A stretch of DNA of 64,000 nt from Planctomycetota bacterium (GCA_022600195.1 JAHZKX010000042.1:49173-113172); one strand, 5' to 3'. Numbered from the stretch's first letter, positions 20,801 to 28,836 are shown. The notes: generated by a model not told the origin, from the sequence alone. Numbers and translations: made by a program.

Positions 20801-22133
20801 CATCAACTCCCCCAATACCAATCCCGAAGTCAAACAACTGGCAGCAGAATCACTGGGTATGCTCGGCGATGACGCGTCTCTCAAATATTTAAACGCATTG
20901 GTGAAATCCAAAAAAACGATGAATCAAAAGTTGCTCGGCATTTATGGCCTGGCTGCTCACGATCTGAAACAGGCGGCCGCGTTGACTCCCGAAATCTTGA
21001 GCCAAAGCCCCGGTAAGGAAAACCCCGCCTGGTTTTTAATGGCCTTTACGAAACGAAAAGGTGGCTCAGAAATTCTGGCAGAGCAACTGAAAGCAGCCAC
21101 TATTCATCCGCAGGTGGCAGAAAAAATCAGGCAATATTTGATTGAAACGGGCGAGACCAGCCAACCATTAATTGCCGCTTTCGGCGGCGCTGTAATGCAG
21201 GACTCACTCGAAGCACAACTGTTGAAAGAAAATGTTCTGAACCTGGCGACCGCTGCAAGAGAGCAGGGCAACGCAGCGCGCGGGGAACAAATCTATCGCA
21301 GAACCGAACTCGCCTGCATGAAGTGTCACAGTATTTCCAACGCCGGTCCCGTGCTCGGCCCCGATCTGGCCGCCATCGGGTCCAGCTCGCCTCCCGACTA
21401 CATCGTCGATTCCTTTCTGCGTCCGTCAAAGGTCATTAAAGAATTCTACGACAGCATCATGGTCGTCACCGATGAAGGTCGTGTCATCAACGGCATTCTT
21501 GTCGTTCAGGACGATTCAAAAGTCGTTCTCAAAGATGCCGCACAGCAGGGAAAACAGGTCACCATCCCCGCCGATCAAATTGAATTAACAAAAAAATTGC
21601 CTTCACTCATGCCACAGGGTTTAGCAAGTAAACTCAAGAGCCGACAGGAATTTCTCGATCTGGTGAAGTTCATTACCCAGCTCGGCCGTCCCGGCCCTTA
21701 TGCCACCAGCGTTGCACAGGTCGTCAGACGCTGGCGTCTTCGCGCCGCGGAAACGCCCTTAACGACTGCTGATCTGGAACAGTTTGCAACATTCGAAAAT
21801 GGTTCTCTCGCCACTTACAGCATGGTCAATGGCACGTTACCCGCCAGCAGTTTCAATTTACAAAAACCGTTCACACGGGCCATTGCGTTTGTCGATGTCA
21901 CCCAGGCCGGTAATGTGCAACTCAAACTCAATTCGATCAAAGGACTGAAAGTCTATCAGAACCAGATACCCATCCCCGTAACAGAATCAACGCTCTTAAC
22001 TCTGCCCACCGGTCGCACTCAGCTCACAATCGAAATCGACAACAAAATTCGCGGCGATCTCGAATTACGAGCCGAATTCCAGAAAGCTGAAACACAACCA
22101 GAGGGCCGCTTCAAAGTCGTTGGCGGCCCTTGA
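17880..22133 (+). CDS. ThuA / PVC-type membrane-bound dehydrogenase / HEAT / cytochrome c fusion
   Basis: A 1417-residue secreted protein. After a signal peptide (residues 1-31) comes a ThuA-like domain of the glutamine-amidotransferase fold (about 38-285: VVFVVGTTHYSPQ, GKPVIGLRTSTHAF). A PVC-type dehydrogenase beta-propeller follows (about 310-650: LPGYEVNLFAAEPMLVNPIH, DTDKDGRADKS, FRPVDLKMGPDGAAYILDWY). Residues about 680-1090 are helical HEAT-like repeats. A c-type heme domain has C1146-M-K-C1149-H1150 and continues to about 1275 (GPVLGPDLAAIG, SFLRPSKVI). The last 130 residues are beta-rich. It likely oxidises a sugar or alcohol in the periplasm and passes electrons to the heme (inference). 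An 8-bp perfect hairpin spans the last codons. Confidence 0.85.
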   Translation: MFKISPFLSFCLALIVFSVLFLKESSSFAAETAQRQPHVVFVVGTTHYSPQKTIPAFAKRLENYGFKTTVVLPQGNPERNQNGVGLPGLEVLKQADLAVFYMRFLQLPPTQFERIWEYIESGKPVIGLRTSTHAFDYEKRHPLSEWNRGFGKRVLGSEYFLHLSGDTVVEHVLDFRNHEILNGVAEKFIDPGSLYKTKLPGDATPLLMGTGKSKRTGIVKNQFGTHELEAEMSWPVAWTWKNEWGGRVFSTTLGHEKSFALDTVNRLLINAAHWCLEKPVGTTPERMAVANSAPNLKRPFEITQDHSPEIERKSFEMLPGYEVNLFAAEPMLVNPIHMTWDPQGRLWVICSTSYPQVTPGEKPNDQIVILEDTDKDGRADKSTVFADGLYVPTGLELGDGGVYVANAPDLLFLKDTDGDGKADHREVVLTGFATEDNHHSISAWRWGPGGWLYFQEGTFMHSQVETPSGTVRLENGGVFQFHPRSLKLNVFADYRASNPWGHMFDDWGQSFIIDNPKLYFAAPLTANSRAKLGYDASGQGTKQCGGEFVASRHFPPEVQGQIWTNQYKAHVVARYEVSDDGAGYSIKGLDPLIQSSSANFRPVDLKMGPDGAAYILDWYNPLIGHMQHSFRDERRDTTHGRVWRVTYKDRPLVEQPKLVGVPLSEVVSHLKDPESFTRHQVKRVLYDADQSQAKQALDQWVAQLDPQESQVDHHRLEALWCYQTIGVVNESLLREVLKSKEGRARAGGLRVLRYWYPQIKNPLDLLDTAIDDPHPRVRLEAVLTAGFIPDPRSVTIAVKAIDSPMDRSLEHGLKLTIDGLQAHWLNAHRQGKVKFEKTDHKNYALSNLLSNESISVIIDLLNAGSIDAELLKGPAQVVAEKANANQLEPLVLTLVEVTREYKTQGGKGISPEALSILLDALDRAARERGVIPKGNIASMLSRSAVVPGLSVQKSIARLIGSWKLTREGRRLQRSINSPNTNPEVKQLAAESLGMLGDDASLKYLNALVKSKKTMNQKLLGIYGLAAHDLKQAAALTPEILSQSPGKENPAWFLMAFTKRKGGSEILAEQLKAATIHPQVAEKIRQYLIETGETSQPLIAAFGGAVMQDSLEAQLLKENVLNLATAAREQGNAARGEQIYRRTELACMKCHSISNAGPVLGPDLAAIGSSSPPDYIVDSFLRPSKVIKEFYDSIMVVTDEGRVINGILVVQDDSKVVLKDAAQQGKQVTIPADQIELTKKLPSLMPQGLASKLKSRQEFLDLVKFITQLGRPGPYATSVAQVVRRWRLRAAETPLTTADLEQFATFENGSLATYSMVNGTLPASSFNLQKPFTRAIAFVDVTQAGNVQLKLNSIKGLKVYQNQIPIPVTESTLLTLPTGRTQLTIEIDNKIRGDLELRAEFQKAETQPEGRFKVVGGP
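22102..22130 (+). terminator. GC-rich hairpin at the 3' end of the dehydrogenase gene
   Basis: AGGGCCGC (22102-22109) pairs perfectly with GCGGCCCT (22123-22130) around a 13-base loop, ending 3 bases before the end of the coding region. There is no T-run, so it may stabilise the message or slow polymerase rather than act as a classic terminator. Confidence 0.35.
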
Positions 22134-22149
22134 TGATGCTCCGATCTTT

Positions 22150-22186
22150 CCGGTAATCGTCCCCGGTAATCGTCCCCAGTAATTAT
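22150..22186. repeat. 13-bp tandem repeat in a convergent junction
   Basis: CCGGTAATCGTCC occurs twice in direct succession (22150-22162 and 22163-22175), followed by a third degenerate unit beginning CCAGTAATTA. It lies between the converging dehydrogenase and esterase genes. Confidence 0.6.
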
Positions 22187-23034
22187 TTCTGTGTCGTCCG
22201 TTTCAACCACTCTCCACACAGTTTGGGCCAGCCAGAAATCGGATTGTCAGAAGGCCGCAAACCATAGCCGTGTCCCCCTCGCGCATACAAATGCAACTCG
22301 CCATCAACCTTGGCATCTTTTAAGGCTCGCGTATAATTAAAGGCACTGTCAACCAACCGTCGGTCATCCAGTGTCTGCACAATAAACGCCGGCGGCGTCT
22401 TCGCATCGACTTTGATTTCAGGAGCCATCTTTCGCTTGTCTTTTGCATCGTAGATATACGCAGGATAAATCAACACGGAAAAATCAGGGCGACAGCTCAA
22501 TTTGTCGGCTGCATCAATGGATTCATAATTACGCTTTTGATAATTGGTCGAAAGATTCGCAGCCAGATGACCACCGGCCGAGAAACCCAGCACACCAATT
22601 TGCTCAGGATTAATGCCCCACTCTTTCGCCTTACTGCGTACAATGCCAAAAGCGCGCTGCGCATCTTTCAATGCAGCCTCGCGTTGATTACCGGGAACAG
22701 TATACTTGACCACGACAGCATGTACGCCAATCGAATTCAGCCATTCCGCAACCTCGGTTCCCTCCAGATCATAAGCCAGAATGTTATAGCCGCCACCCGG
22801 AAAAATCACGACAGCCGGTGCATTCGCTTTCGCTGTTTTCGATTTGTAAAATTCAATCGCCGGCCGTGTCACTTTATTGATCCGGATAATATTTTTGTAT
22901 TCCACTTCATCATCGCTCTTCTCCAGTAAAGGACGATCAGGCCAGACCGCGATGCGCTCATCAGGCTCCGGCGTCTCTATCGGAGCAACAGCAAGCGAGC
23001 AGAGTAAATATACAGCCAGACAAACAGATCTCAT
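22183..23034 (-). CDS. Secreted alpha/beta hydrolase (BD-FAE/acetyl esterase type)
   Basis: A 283-residue protein from the ATG at 23032-23034, chosen because GGAG sits 9 bases upstream and a signal peptide follows (MRSVCLAVYLLCSLAVA). The oxyanion motif is VIFPGGGYN (77-85) and the nucleophile elbow is G150-F-S152-A-G-G. The likely histidine is in ARGGHGYGLRPSD near the C-terminus, with an Asp in VQTLDDRRLVD. This profile fits esterases that deacetylate carbohydrates or small esters. It converges on the large dehydrogenase gene (50 bases apart), across a tandem repeat. Substrate is inferred. Confidence 0.82.
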   Translation of the reverse strand: MRSVCLAVYLLCSLAVAPIETPEPDERIAVWPDRPLLEKSDDEVEYKNIIRINKVTRPAIEFYKSKTAKANAPAVVIFPGGGYNILAYDLEGTEVAEWLNSIGVHAVVVKYTVPGNQREAALKDAQRAFGIVRSKAKEWGINPEQIGVLGFSAGGHLAANLSTNYQKRNYESIDAADKLSCRPDFSVLIYPAYIYDAKDKRKMAPEIKVDAKTPPAFIVQTLDDRRLVDSAFNYTRALKDAKVDGELHLYARGGHGYGLRPSDNPISGWPKLCGEWLKRTTQK

Positions 23035-23422
23035 AGTCGTGGTCTCCGGTATGATTGGTTTGAATAAGTTCAAATGGAAAAATCAGATCACTATAAAATG
23101 ATGATAACGCGAACCATCAGTCAGTTGTAGTCCGACATCATACGCTTCAACTTTCACAGATCCAGTTCACTTTGAGCACGATAATATCATACTCTCGCCA
23201 GGTTTCATCACTCGAACTGAACACGCAATAAAATACTGAAAAAACAGACCTTGACGGCCACTTGCCCTTCGCGAATATGCGTTATAAGCGTCGCGCGCGA
23301 GTGAGAAATTCATCCACTGACAAAAACAACAGCCATTCAAATTCAACACTATAAAAGTCCCCCGTTTCAGAAAAGTGGAGTTTAATGTCCCTTGCACTGG
23401 TTCCCAACGATCACCGGTTTTC

Positions 23423-23506
23423 GAACGCCTTCGATCGCTTATGAACCACGTATCGACACGCTTTAACCACCGTTCGACAGCTATCAACCACTCATCGCGC
23501 AATAAA
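23423..23506. repeat. 21-bp imperfect direct repeats (iteron-like)
   Basis: AACCAC begins at 23444, 23465 and 23486, an exact 21-base period. Each unit has AACCAC, then three variable bases, then TCG. A fourth, weaker unit begins at about 23423 (AACGCCTTCGA). The period being a multiple of 3 and of two helical turns (10.5) fits either a protein-binding array or a remnant of a coding repeat. Confidence 0.55.
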
Positions 23507-23573
23507 ATAATCTTGACTTCGCCACGCCGTTTAACAAAATATTTTTCAGTCAAAATACCGAGACGTTGGGTAA

Positions 23574-23592
23574 GCCCGAATAATATTCGGGC
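23574..23592. repeat. Perfect 9-bp inverted repeat with one-base centre
   Basis: GCCCGAATA, a single A, then TATTCGGGC. It sits in the gene-poor stretch and could be an operator, a REP-type unit or a transcription stop hairpin. It has no T-run. Confidence 0.55.
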
Positions 23593-24117
23593 CGAGCGCA
23601 GCGAGCAGGAATCTGACAGAGAAACAAAACAATCCACAATTAAAAAACAACAAACAGAAAAGCAATGCATAAAAGACAGTCCCATATGTCAAGTAGAGCG
23701 CAGACCTATGTGTCCGCCTGCCGGAGTAACAGCAGCCAATCCCACACCAGCCATCACCAACAGGCAGAATCAGATTCTACTCGATGTAACCCACTCCAAC
23801 ACACATGAAAACCAGCACGAGTGCACCCTGATCCATTTAGAACTCTTTATGCGCGGCTGGGCGAAGCTGTTGTTCGAGTAACGAATATTACTGGGATACT
23901 GATGTTTTTCTCGATCTCAGCCGTGCTAAATACTAACTTCTGAAATGAGTTCAGTGAACTTTGATTCTCGGGAGAGCCACTTTCCAATCAGATTCCAGTC
24001 ACATTGGGGGCTCTTTAGCTATCACGCTCGCGTTTATGCTCACAGTCTTTCTGCTTAGGATTACGGTAAGTTCAACGAGTTTGTGAATGCTGAGCAGAGC
24101 ATCGGGCATCGGCAAGC

Positions 24118-25953
24118 TCACTCGTCGCCGTTAGTACCAGGCTGCTTGACATGTTCTTGATACTCTTTCGCGGCCAGGTAGCGAGAGTAGTAACGCTCGA
24201 CCGCCTCGATCACTTTCTGTTGATCTGTAAACTTCTTGAGGTTAATCGTATTCGGAGTGACTGCCGTGGAAACGAAACTCAACGTCTGATTCTCATCCAT
24301 TTGACAATCCAGGATGTCGCTGAACCGCAAGGGAGATTCCCAGGAATGTAACTTGATACATTCGTGGTCAATCCTCAACAAGCCATCTGTTCCTTCAAGC
24401 TGCACTTCGGGAAACGCCTTGACAACGATCGCCAATTCGTCATCTGTCTCGGGCAGAAAACGATAGGGCAGCGTTTCCTCATGGTAGGCGCGGAATCTCT
24501 CTTCATATGCCTTCCACTGCTCACCCTCCAGCTGGTCTGCAGCTTCGATTTTCTGAAACCACTGTCCATCGCCTGGTTTGGACAGCATGACTTGCGAATC
24601 AGGTGATTCCAGGGAACACCCAACGGCCTTCATTCTGTCGTCCAAAGAGGGATGCGTGTCAAAAGGATGCGAGGTTTGTAGATGCGAAATGTCCGGGTTT
24701 GACAGAAAGCTGCCAGCGTAGTCGTCAAATCCCTGCTCGATCTCCTGCGACACATTCGCATTTTCCAGAACCTCTTCTTTTTGGAAGATGTCCTGTTCGA
24801 CTTTCGCACGGTAACTTGAGTAAGCAATAATCTTCAGAAGCGCACCAGCCATGTCTCTTGAAGAAGTCACTTCCGTGGCAATTCGATCCGCACGGAATTC
24901 ACGTTTTCGGCTCAGACGCCCCAGCGAGACTTCATACAGAACACGGAAGCAGTTCATGAAGTAGAAGATCGGCAGAGACAGACCACCTTCGTAGAGCCCT
25001 TGCAGGTAATGGTCATAGCGGACAAGTAAGGGGGAAATCTTCTGTGAATAAATCGTGTCATTGCCACTGAAGTGGGCCATTTCGTGGGCCAGCACGGCGT
25101 CTGCTTCCGTCCCATTCAATTGTTTCAGTAGTGAGAGACTGACAAACAGCGAGCGGCCGCTATACTTATTTTCTCCCACCGTCAAACTCTGCTCAGTGAC
25201 GAAGAAGTTGTCGTCGATGCCAGCGATGACCTGGTCGGGCAACTCCGTGCTGACTTTCTCGCAGATATCACTGAGTTCTTGCCATAACTCCGGCGAAGAG
25301 TCCTGCTCGATCACAGTCCCTTCGACAAATGTTTCGTTAGGGAGCTTTAGGAAGATCGACTTGATGACTGCCCCGATCGCAACCAACGCGAGTATTCCGA
25401 CAATAATCATCAACTTGGGGACGTAGATCTCAAAAAAGAAAGCGGTGATCCAGTAGGATAAGGCAAATAACAGCACTCCCTGAATCAAGACCTGCGCGGC
25501 ACCAAAAATGCGCAGCACATGCCAACTGACCGACAGGCTTACATATTGGACCCACTGTGATCGGAGCGATGCAAAGACGCAGAGAGCACTTAGTACGAAC
25601 ACCACAACGCCGCCGATGATGGAATACAGCGAGAGACGAATGGCCCAACGAAATGTGGCATAGTCGAAGGCCGCTCCGGAATTCACCATGTCCTCATTCC
25701 CGGAAACGGTTATCAGACGCGAAAGGGGAACGTTTTTGAACAGCGCTTCAGCATTGGCTTTCTCTTGTTCGGTGAGACTCTTATCGATTCGAATTTGACC
25801 GAGAATTCCAGCGCGGGCTTCATCGTCATAATGCCCCTGAATGTACAGAAAGAAGAAAAGAGAAACGACTGGAATCGCAAAGATCAACAGAGCAGGTAGA
25901 AAGAATGTCTTGGCAAATCCGATCTTGGAAAAGTCGTCATGGGTGTGACTCAT
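24118..25953 (-). CDS. M48-family membrane metalloprotease
   Basis: A 611-residue integral membrane protein. Hydrophobic segments lie at about 17-37, 107-130, 150-172 and 180-200. The zinc motif is H290-E291-M-A-H294 in VLAHEMAHFSGND, and a downstream Glu in SRKREFRADRIATE is the expected third ligand, as in HtpX/Ste24-type peptidases. The C-terminal 170 residues are soluble and hydrophilic, an extension compared with HtpX (about 290 residues). Such enzymes clear misfolded membrane proteins. The ribosome site AAGGAA is 7 bases upstream of the ATG, and a decayed gene ends with TGA overlapping this ATG in one frame. Confidence 0.85.
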   Translation of the reverse strand: MSHTHDDFSKIGFAKTFFLPALLIFAIPVVSLFFFLYIQGHYDDEARAGILGQIRIDKSLTEQEKANAEALFKNVPLSRLITVSGNEDMVNSGAAFDYATFRWAIRLSLYSIIGGVVVFVLSALCVFASLRSQWVQYVSLSVSWHVLRIFGAAQVLIQGVLLFALSYWITAFFFEIYVPKLMIIVGILALVAIGAVIKSIFLKLPNETFVEGTVIEQDSSPELWQELSDICEKVSTELPDQVIAGIDDNFFVTEQSLTVGENKYSGRSLFVSLSLLKQLNGTEADAVLAHEMAHFSGNDTIYSQKISPLLVRYDHYLQGLYEGGLSLPIFYFMNCFRVLYEVSLGRLSRKREFRADRIATEVTSSRDMAGALLKIIAYSSYRAKVEQDIFQKEEVLENANVSQEIEQGFDDYAGSFLSNPDISHLQTSHPFDTHPSLDDRMKAVGCSLESPDSQVMLSKPGDGQWFQKIEAADQLEGEQWKAYEERFRAYHEETLPYRFLPETDDELAIVVKAFPEVQLEGTDGLLRIDHECIKLHSWESPLRFSDILDCQMDENQTLSFVSTAVTPNTINLKKFTDQQKVIEAVERYYSRYLAAKEYQEHVKQPGTNGDE

Positions 25954-26448
25954 CAGTATGTTCCTTCGCTGAAGTTGACGTCAACCAGATGAGCCGACAT
26001 TCCCCAGATGGAATCTGCTCCAGCCTCATCGGCAACCAGTAGACTTATGATAATGCCAGGTGGTGTTTTGTTCAATTTTTTTGGTGGCAATATCGTAAAC
26101 AACACCCGGAAAAGATTCCAGGAAAATATCTGCTTCAGCAGTTTTTTTTCGAATCGCTCCTGGATGATCGGCAAACCAATCATTGGGTAATAGTTCGTCG
26201 AGCTGATCTTCTGGCTGAGTTGGAAGCTTGAAGCGGCCTTCATGCAATTGCAGAGAGTGCGTCAGGCAGTACCGAGGAGAGTGACTGTTGCTGCCCCCGA
26301 AGTACCAACCAGGCTCGGAACTCAGTTCACGTTCAGAGTTGTCCCGAAACTCAAATCCAGACCCCTCAGTCGACTGTTACACAGTCATCGGAAATTGGTC
26401 ATCCAAGTCACCATCGAACACGGATTCGAATGTTCGAATGGAAGATCA
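25953..26448 (-). pseudogene. Decayed gene directly upstream of the M48 protease gene
   Basis: One minus-strand frame is open from a TAA (26377-26379) to a TGA (26026-26028), 116 codons without a usable start. It reads as protein-like sequence with SSEPGWYFGGSNSHSPRYC, LHEGRFKLPTQPED and LLPNDWFADHPGAIRKKTAE. Before the TAA the same frame continues as ESVFDGDLDDQFPMTV from another stop at 26446-26448. After about 26040 a one-base shift continues as LVADEAGADSIWGMSAHLVD and ends in a TGA overlapping the protease ATG. This pattern (a nonsense codon plus a frameshift in otherwise coding-like sequence) suggests a broken gene once translationally coupled to the protease. I do not recognise the family. 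Confidence 0.45.
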
Positions 26449-26790
26449 ACAACATCTTTCATCATGGAATGTTGGAAAGAAAGGCAAACGTAACACCAAC
26501 AGAGCTGTTCGTGTCTTTCATGATTTTCGTAGTAGAAAAAAGTCTGCAATCACATCTACCTGACCGGGCAACGACGATTACCCGATCAGATGATTTCAAC
26601 AGTGATTCAAGGCGAATCGGCTCCCGGTTGACTGGCTGTCTCAATCTGGTAGGATTTTCCCTGTCTTGTTGCACTTTGGAGTCATTTCCTTGTAGACTGA
26701 TTGCCGTTCTTGACAACGTGGAGGGAGCCTCTTTTTATTAACGGAATAAGTGTGAATTTAAATTAACGAGTCAAGGTTTCGAGGAAAAGA
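26449..26790. other. Intergenic region with a promoter-like site
   Basis: Between the decayed minus-strand gene and the rightward PGPGW-like gene I see no convincing protein. Its right end carries the promoter at 26710-26738 and the ribosome site GAGGAAAAG before the ATG at 26791. Confidence 0.5.
26710..26738 (+). promoter_or_regulatory. Sigma70-like promoter for the PGPGW-like gene
   Basis: TTGACA (26710-26715, exact consensus) and TTTTAT (26733-26738) are 17 bases apart, about 50 bases before the ATG at 26791. Confidence 0.5.
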
Positions 26791-27201
26791 ATGCAACTGT
26801 CTCCCGAATTACTGGGATGGTTGGTCGTCGCTTCGGTAATCACTTTCATCGGAACGATCATTTTGATTCCGATACTGGTTGTCCGAATTCCGGTTGACTA
26901 TTTCATGCGTAAAGAACGTGATGTGCTGCCGTGGTCTTCGCGATATCCTGTCATTCGGGTGATTCTACTGACAGGTAAAAATATCCTTGGCATTCTCTTT
27001 GTAGGAGTCGGTATCTTATTACTGGCGCTGCCGGGACAAGGGCTCGTGACAATCTTTCTTGGAATCTTGCTGCTCGATTTTCCGGGTAAGTTTAAACTCG
27101 AGCGCTGGATCATTTCAAAGAAACCCGCACTACGCAGCATCAACTGGCTGCGAAAACGTTCAAATTGTCCGCCGTTAGAGATCCCAAAAGAACTGGAATA
27201 A
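26791..27201 (+). CDS. PGPGW-like small transmembrane protein
   Basis: A 136-residue protein with membrane segments at about 9-31 and two closely packed ones at about 62-100 (ILGILFVGVGILLLALPGQG, then TIFLGILLLDFPGK). The P-G-Q-G turn between helices and the FPGKFKLERW tail resemble the PGPGW family of putative membrane proteins. The C-terminal 35 residues are basic and probably cytoplasmic. Function is unknown. It has its own promoter-like site and a good ribosome site, and no close neighbour on the same strand within 440 bases. Confidence 0.7.
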   Translation: MQLSPELLGWLVVASVITFIGTIILIPILVVRIPVDYFMRKERDVLPWSSRYPVIRVILLTGKNILGILFVGVGILLLALPGQGLVTIFLGILLLDFPGKFKLERWIISKKPALRSINWLRKRSNCPPLEIPKELE

Positions 27202-27644
27202 GTCTCACTCAAGATTAAAATATCGAAATAAAATGTTCTTCTGGAAATTAAGAAAAAGCACCAGAAAAAATAACCTGGTCTTTTAGATTGTTCTTAAGCC
27301 AGGAGGCTTCACATCCTTGATACACAGCTCCCTGTATTAATGGTTTTTAATCGGATCTCAATCAGCCTCCTGCGATGTTCACATCCTGTTGTGTTTTCTG
27401 TTTTTTCAATTCTGCAGAGGACGGAATAGAAATACCTGATCACACAGAAGTATAATCTTGAAATGTTTTTAGCGACTGGTACCATAGACAACATACTGGA
27501 TCATAGTCTGCTTCCATGTGTGGTATGAAGCCTATGTGGCATCATGCCTGAACCAAAACCGGTCATTGGCACGGTTTCGTTCCCTGTCAGCTTCTTATAT
27601 AAACACAGTCCATGCAGGTGAATAATAAGTGATGTACTTGAACC
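27202..27644. other. Intergenic region
   Basis: A 443-base spacer on the same strand side between two membrane-protein genes. I see a 9-base inverted repeat, CAGGAGGCT (27300-27308) with AGCCTCCTG (27364-27372), and two copies of TTCACATCCT. No gene or clear promoter is evident. Confidence 0.5.
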
Positions 27645-28334
27645 ATGGGACTTGATGGCGTCCAACTGGTAATGGAAATTGAAGAGGAGTTCGGTATTAC
27701 CATACCGGATTCCATCTATAGTGAATTACGCACGGTGGGCAATTTGGTCGACTTTTGCCTCGAACGAATTCACGCTTCTAAAACTGTTTCATGCCCATCA
27801 TTAACCTGTTTTCTCTCACTGCGAAGACTGGTTCGTGATGTTAGCAAAGATCCAGATTTAAGAATTCGCCCCCGTGACAATATCGAGGAGGGTCTGCCCG
27901 AATCAGACCGAAAACAATTTTGGCGACGGCTCCCTGAGCTGCTGAAAACTACACCACCTGCCCTCAGACGCCCTCCATGGCTCCGGAAAACTTTGGGTTT
28001 GATCGTTCTGGGGTTTGGGGTTTACTTGATGGCCTTAACCCCCCCCTGGCATATTGAAGTACTGATATTGATTTGCTGCGCAACAATTGCACTCGGCATT
28101 ATTCTGCATTGGTCAACGATTGGTTTGCGAACACGAACACCTGAAGGGTATAAAACGTTCGGTGAGATCACAAAACGAATGGTTGGCCTGACCATAGCGA
28201 CGAATCCACCCACGGATCAAGAGTACGACTCGGTGTTCTCGATCGTCAAACGGATCATCGTCGATGTGCTGGGAGTCGATGGTGATGAGGTCATTCCCAC
28301 TGCCCGGTTTATTGAAGACCTTCGCATGGATTGA
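27645..28334 (+). CDS. Membrane protein with split, order-swapped acyl-carrier-protein-like ends
   Basis: A 229-residue protein. Residues 1-43 (MGLDGVQLVMEIEEEFGITI, then TVGNLVDF) align with the second half of acyl carrier protein, starting exactly at the DSL prosthetic-group site. The serine position is occupied by Gly2, so phosphopantetheine attachment is not expected there. A basic linker (about 50-110) and two transmembrane helices (about 115-132 and 138-160) follow. The last 35 residues (VFSIVKRIIVDVLGVDGDEV, ARFIEDLRMD) match the first half of acyl carrier protein and stop just before where DSL would be. A TGA two codons upstream of the ATG rules out an N-terminal extension. I recall similar proteins in planctomycetes called acyl carrier protein. 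Function is unknown. Confidence 0.72.
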   Translation: MGLDGVQLVMEIEEEFGITIPDSIYSELRTVGNLVDFCLERIHASKTVSCPSLTCFLSLRRLVRDVSKDPDLRIRPRDNIEEGLPESDRKQFWRRLPELLKTTPPALRRPPWLRKTLGLIVLGFGVYLMALTPPWHIEVLILICCATIALGIILHWSTIGLRTRTPEGYKTFGEITKRMVGLTIATNPPTDQEYDSVFSIVKRIIVDVLGVDGDEVIPTARFIEDLRMD

Positions 28335-28460
28335 CGTACTAAAGTAATTAATGCACATGGAGCTACGGGCAGTGATTTTTACAAATGGAGCATCAAACGA
28401 GATAGCCCGGCTATCATAAACCTAATCCCACTATCGTCGAGCATCATTCAATGGTGAAAC

Positions 28461-28826
28461 ATGCAACAAGTTCATGCTGACAATAACCGAAACGAATCAC
28501 AAATCGACTTCGTTTTCGTAGACCGTAGCGCATACTCTAGTCCTGATGACTTTTACTCTGCAGCGATCCGACTTCTCTGGGCTGGCTGGGATTCGGATGC
28601 AAACACTGACAAGTACATCGCAAATGCAATCAGACTCTCCCGCACAATCGACGAACTACAGAAAGAGATTGCGGAATGCCTGAGTATTACACCCGTGGCT
28701 GACTTCACTCCTAATTTCGATGGTATTGAAGTTGTCTTTTCGTTCTACGATGATTGGAATGTGAAAGAATTCGTATGGTACTCAGATAAACAATACTGGT
28801 TCATGTCTTGGGGAACCGCAGCGTAG
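28461..28826 (+). CDS. Hypothetical protein, 121 residues
   Basis: A small acidic soluble protein with no signal peptide and no family that I recognise. It shows IDFVFVDRSAYSSPDDFYSA near the start, a helical middle with TIDELQKEIAECLS, and an aromatic C-terminus (FSFYDDWNVKEFVWYSDKQY). Composition and length look like a genuine folded protein. GGTGA precedes the ATG. It is isolated between the split-ACP gene and a strong bidirectional terminator at 28837-28879. Confidence 0.6.
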   Translation: MQQVHADNNRNESQIDFVFVDRSAYSSPDDFYSAAIRLLWAGWDSDANTDKYIANAIRLSRTIDELQKEIAECLSITPVADFTPNFDGIEVVFSFYDDWNVKEFVWYSDKQYWFMSWGTAA

Positions 28827-28836
28827 ACTACAGGAC

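Larger units (their letters stand above)
23035..24117. other. Gene-poor kilobase with short repeats
   Basis: Between the esterase gene and the M48 protease stop I find no credible gene. Open frames of 172 codons (minus, 23167-23685) and 168 codons (plus, 23375-23881) exist, but they overlap each other, are rich in Cys or basic residues and show no domain. The stretch contains 21-base repeats (23423-23506) and a 19-base inverted repeat (23574-23592). The part from 23882 to 24117 shows nothing further. Confidence 0.55.

Noticed and set aside
23167..23685. 172-codon minus-strand frame in the gene-poor stretch
   Set aside because: It overlaps a similar-length plus-strand frame, is Cys-rich without a domain, lacks a ribosome site, and contains the repeat cluster; I treat it as chance.
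25953..26243. 96-codon frame ending at the M48 start as a complete gene
   Set aside because: Its first half is unlike protein; only the last 30 residues look coding, which fits a frameshifted remnant better than an intact gene.
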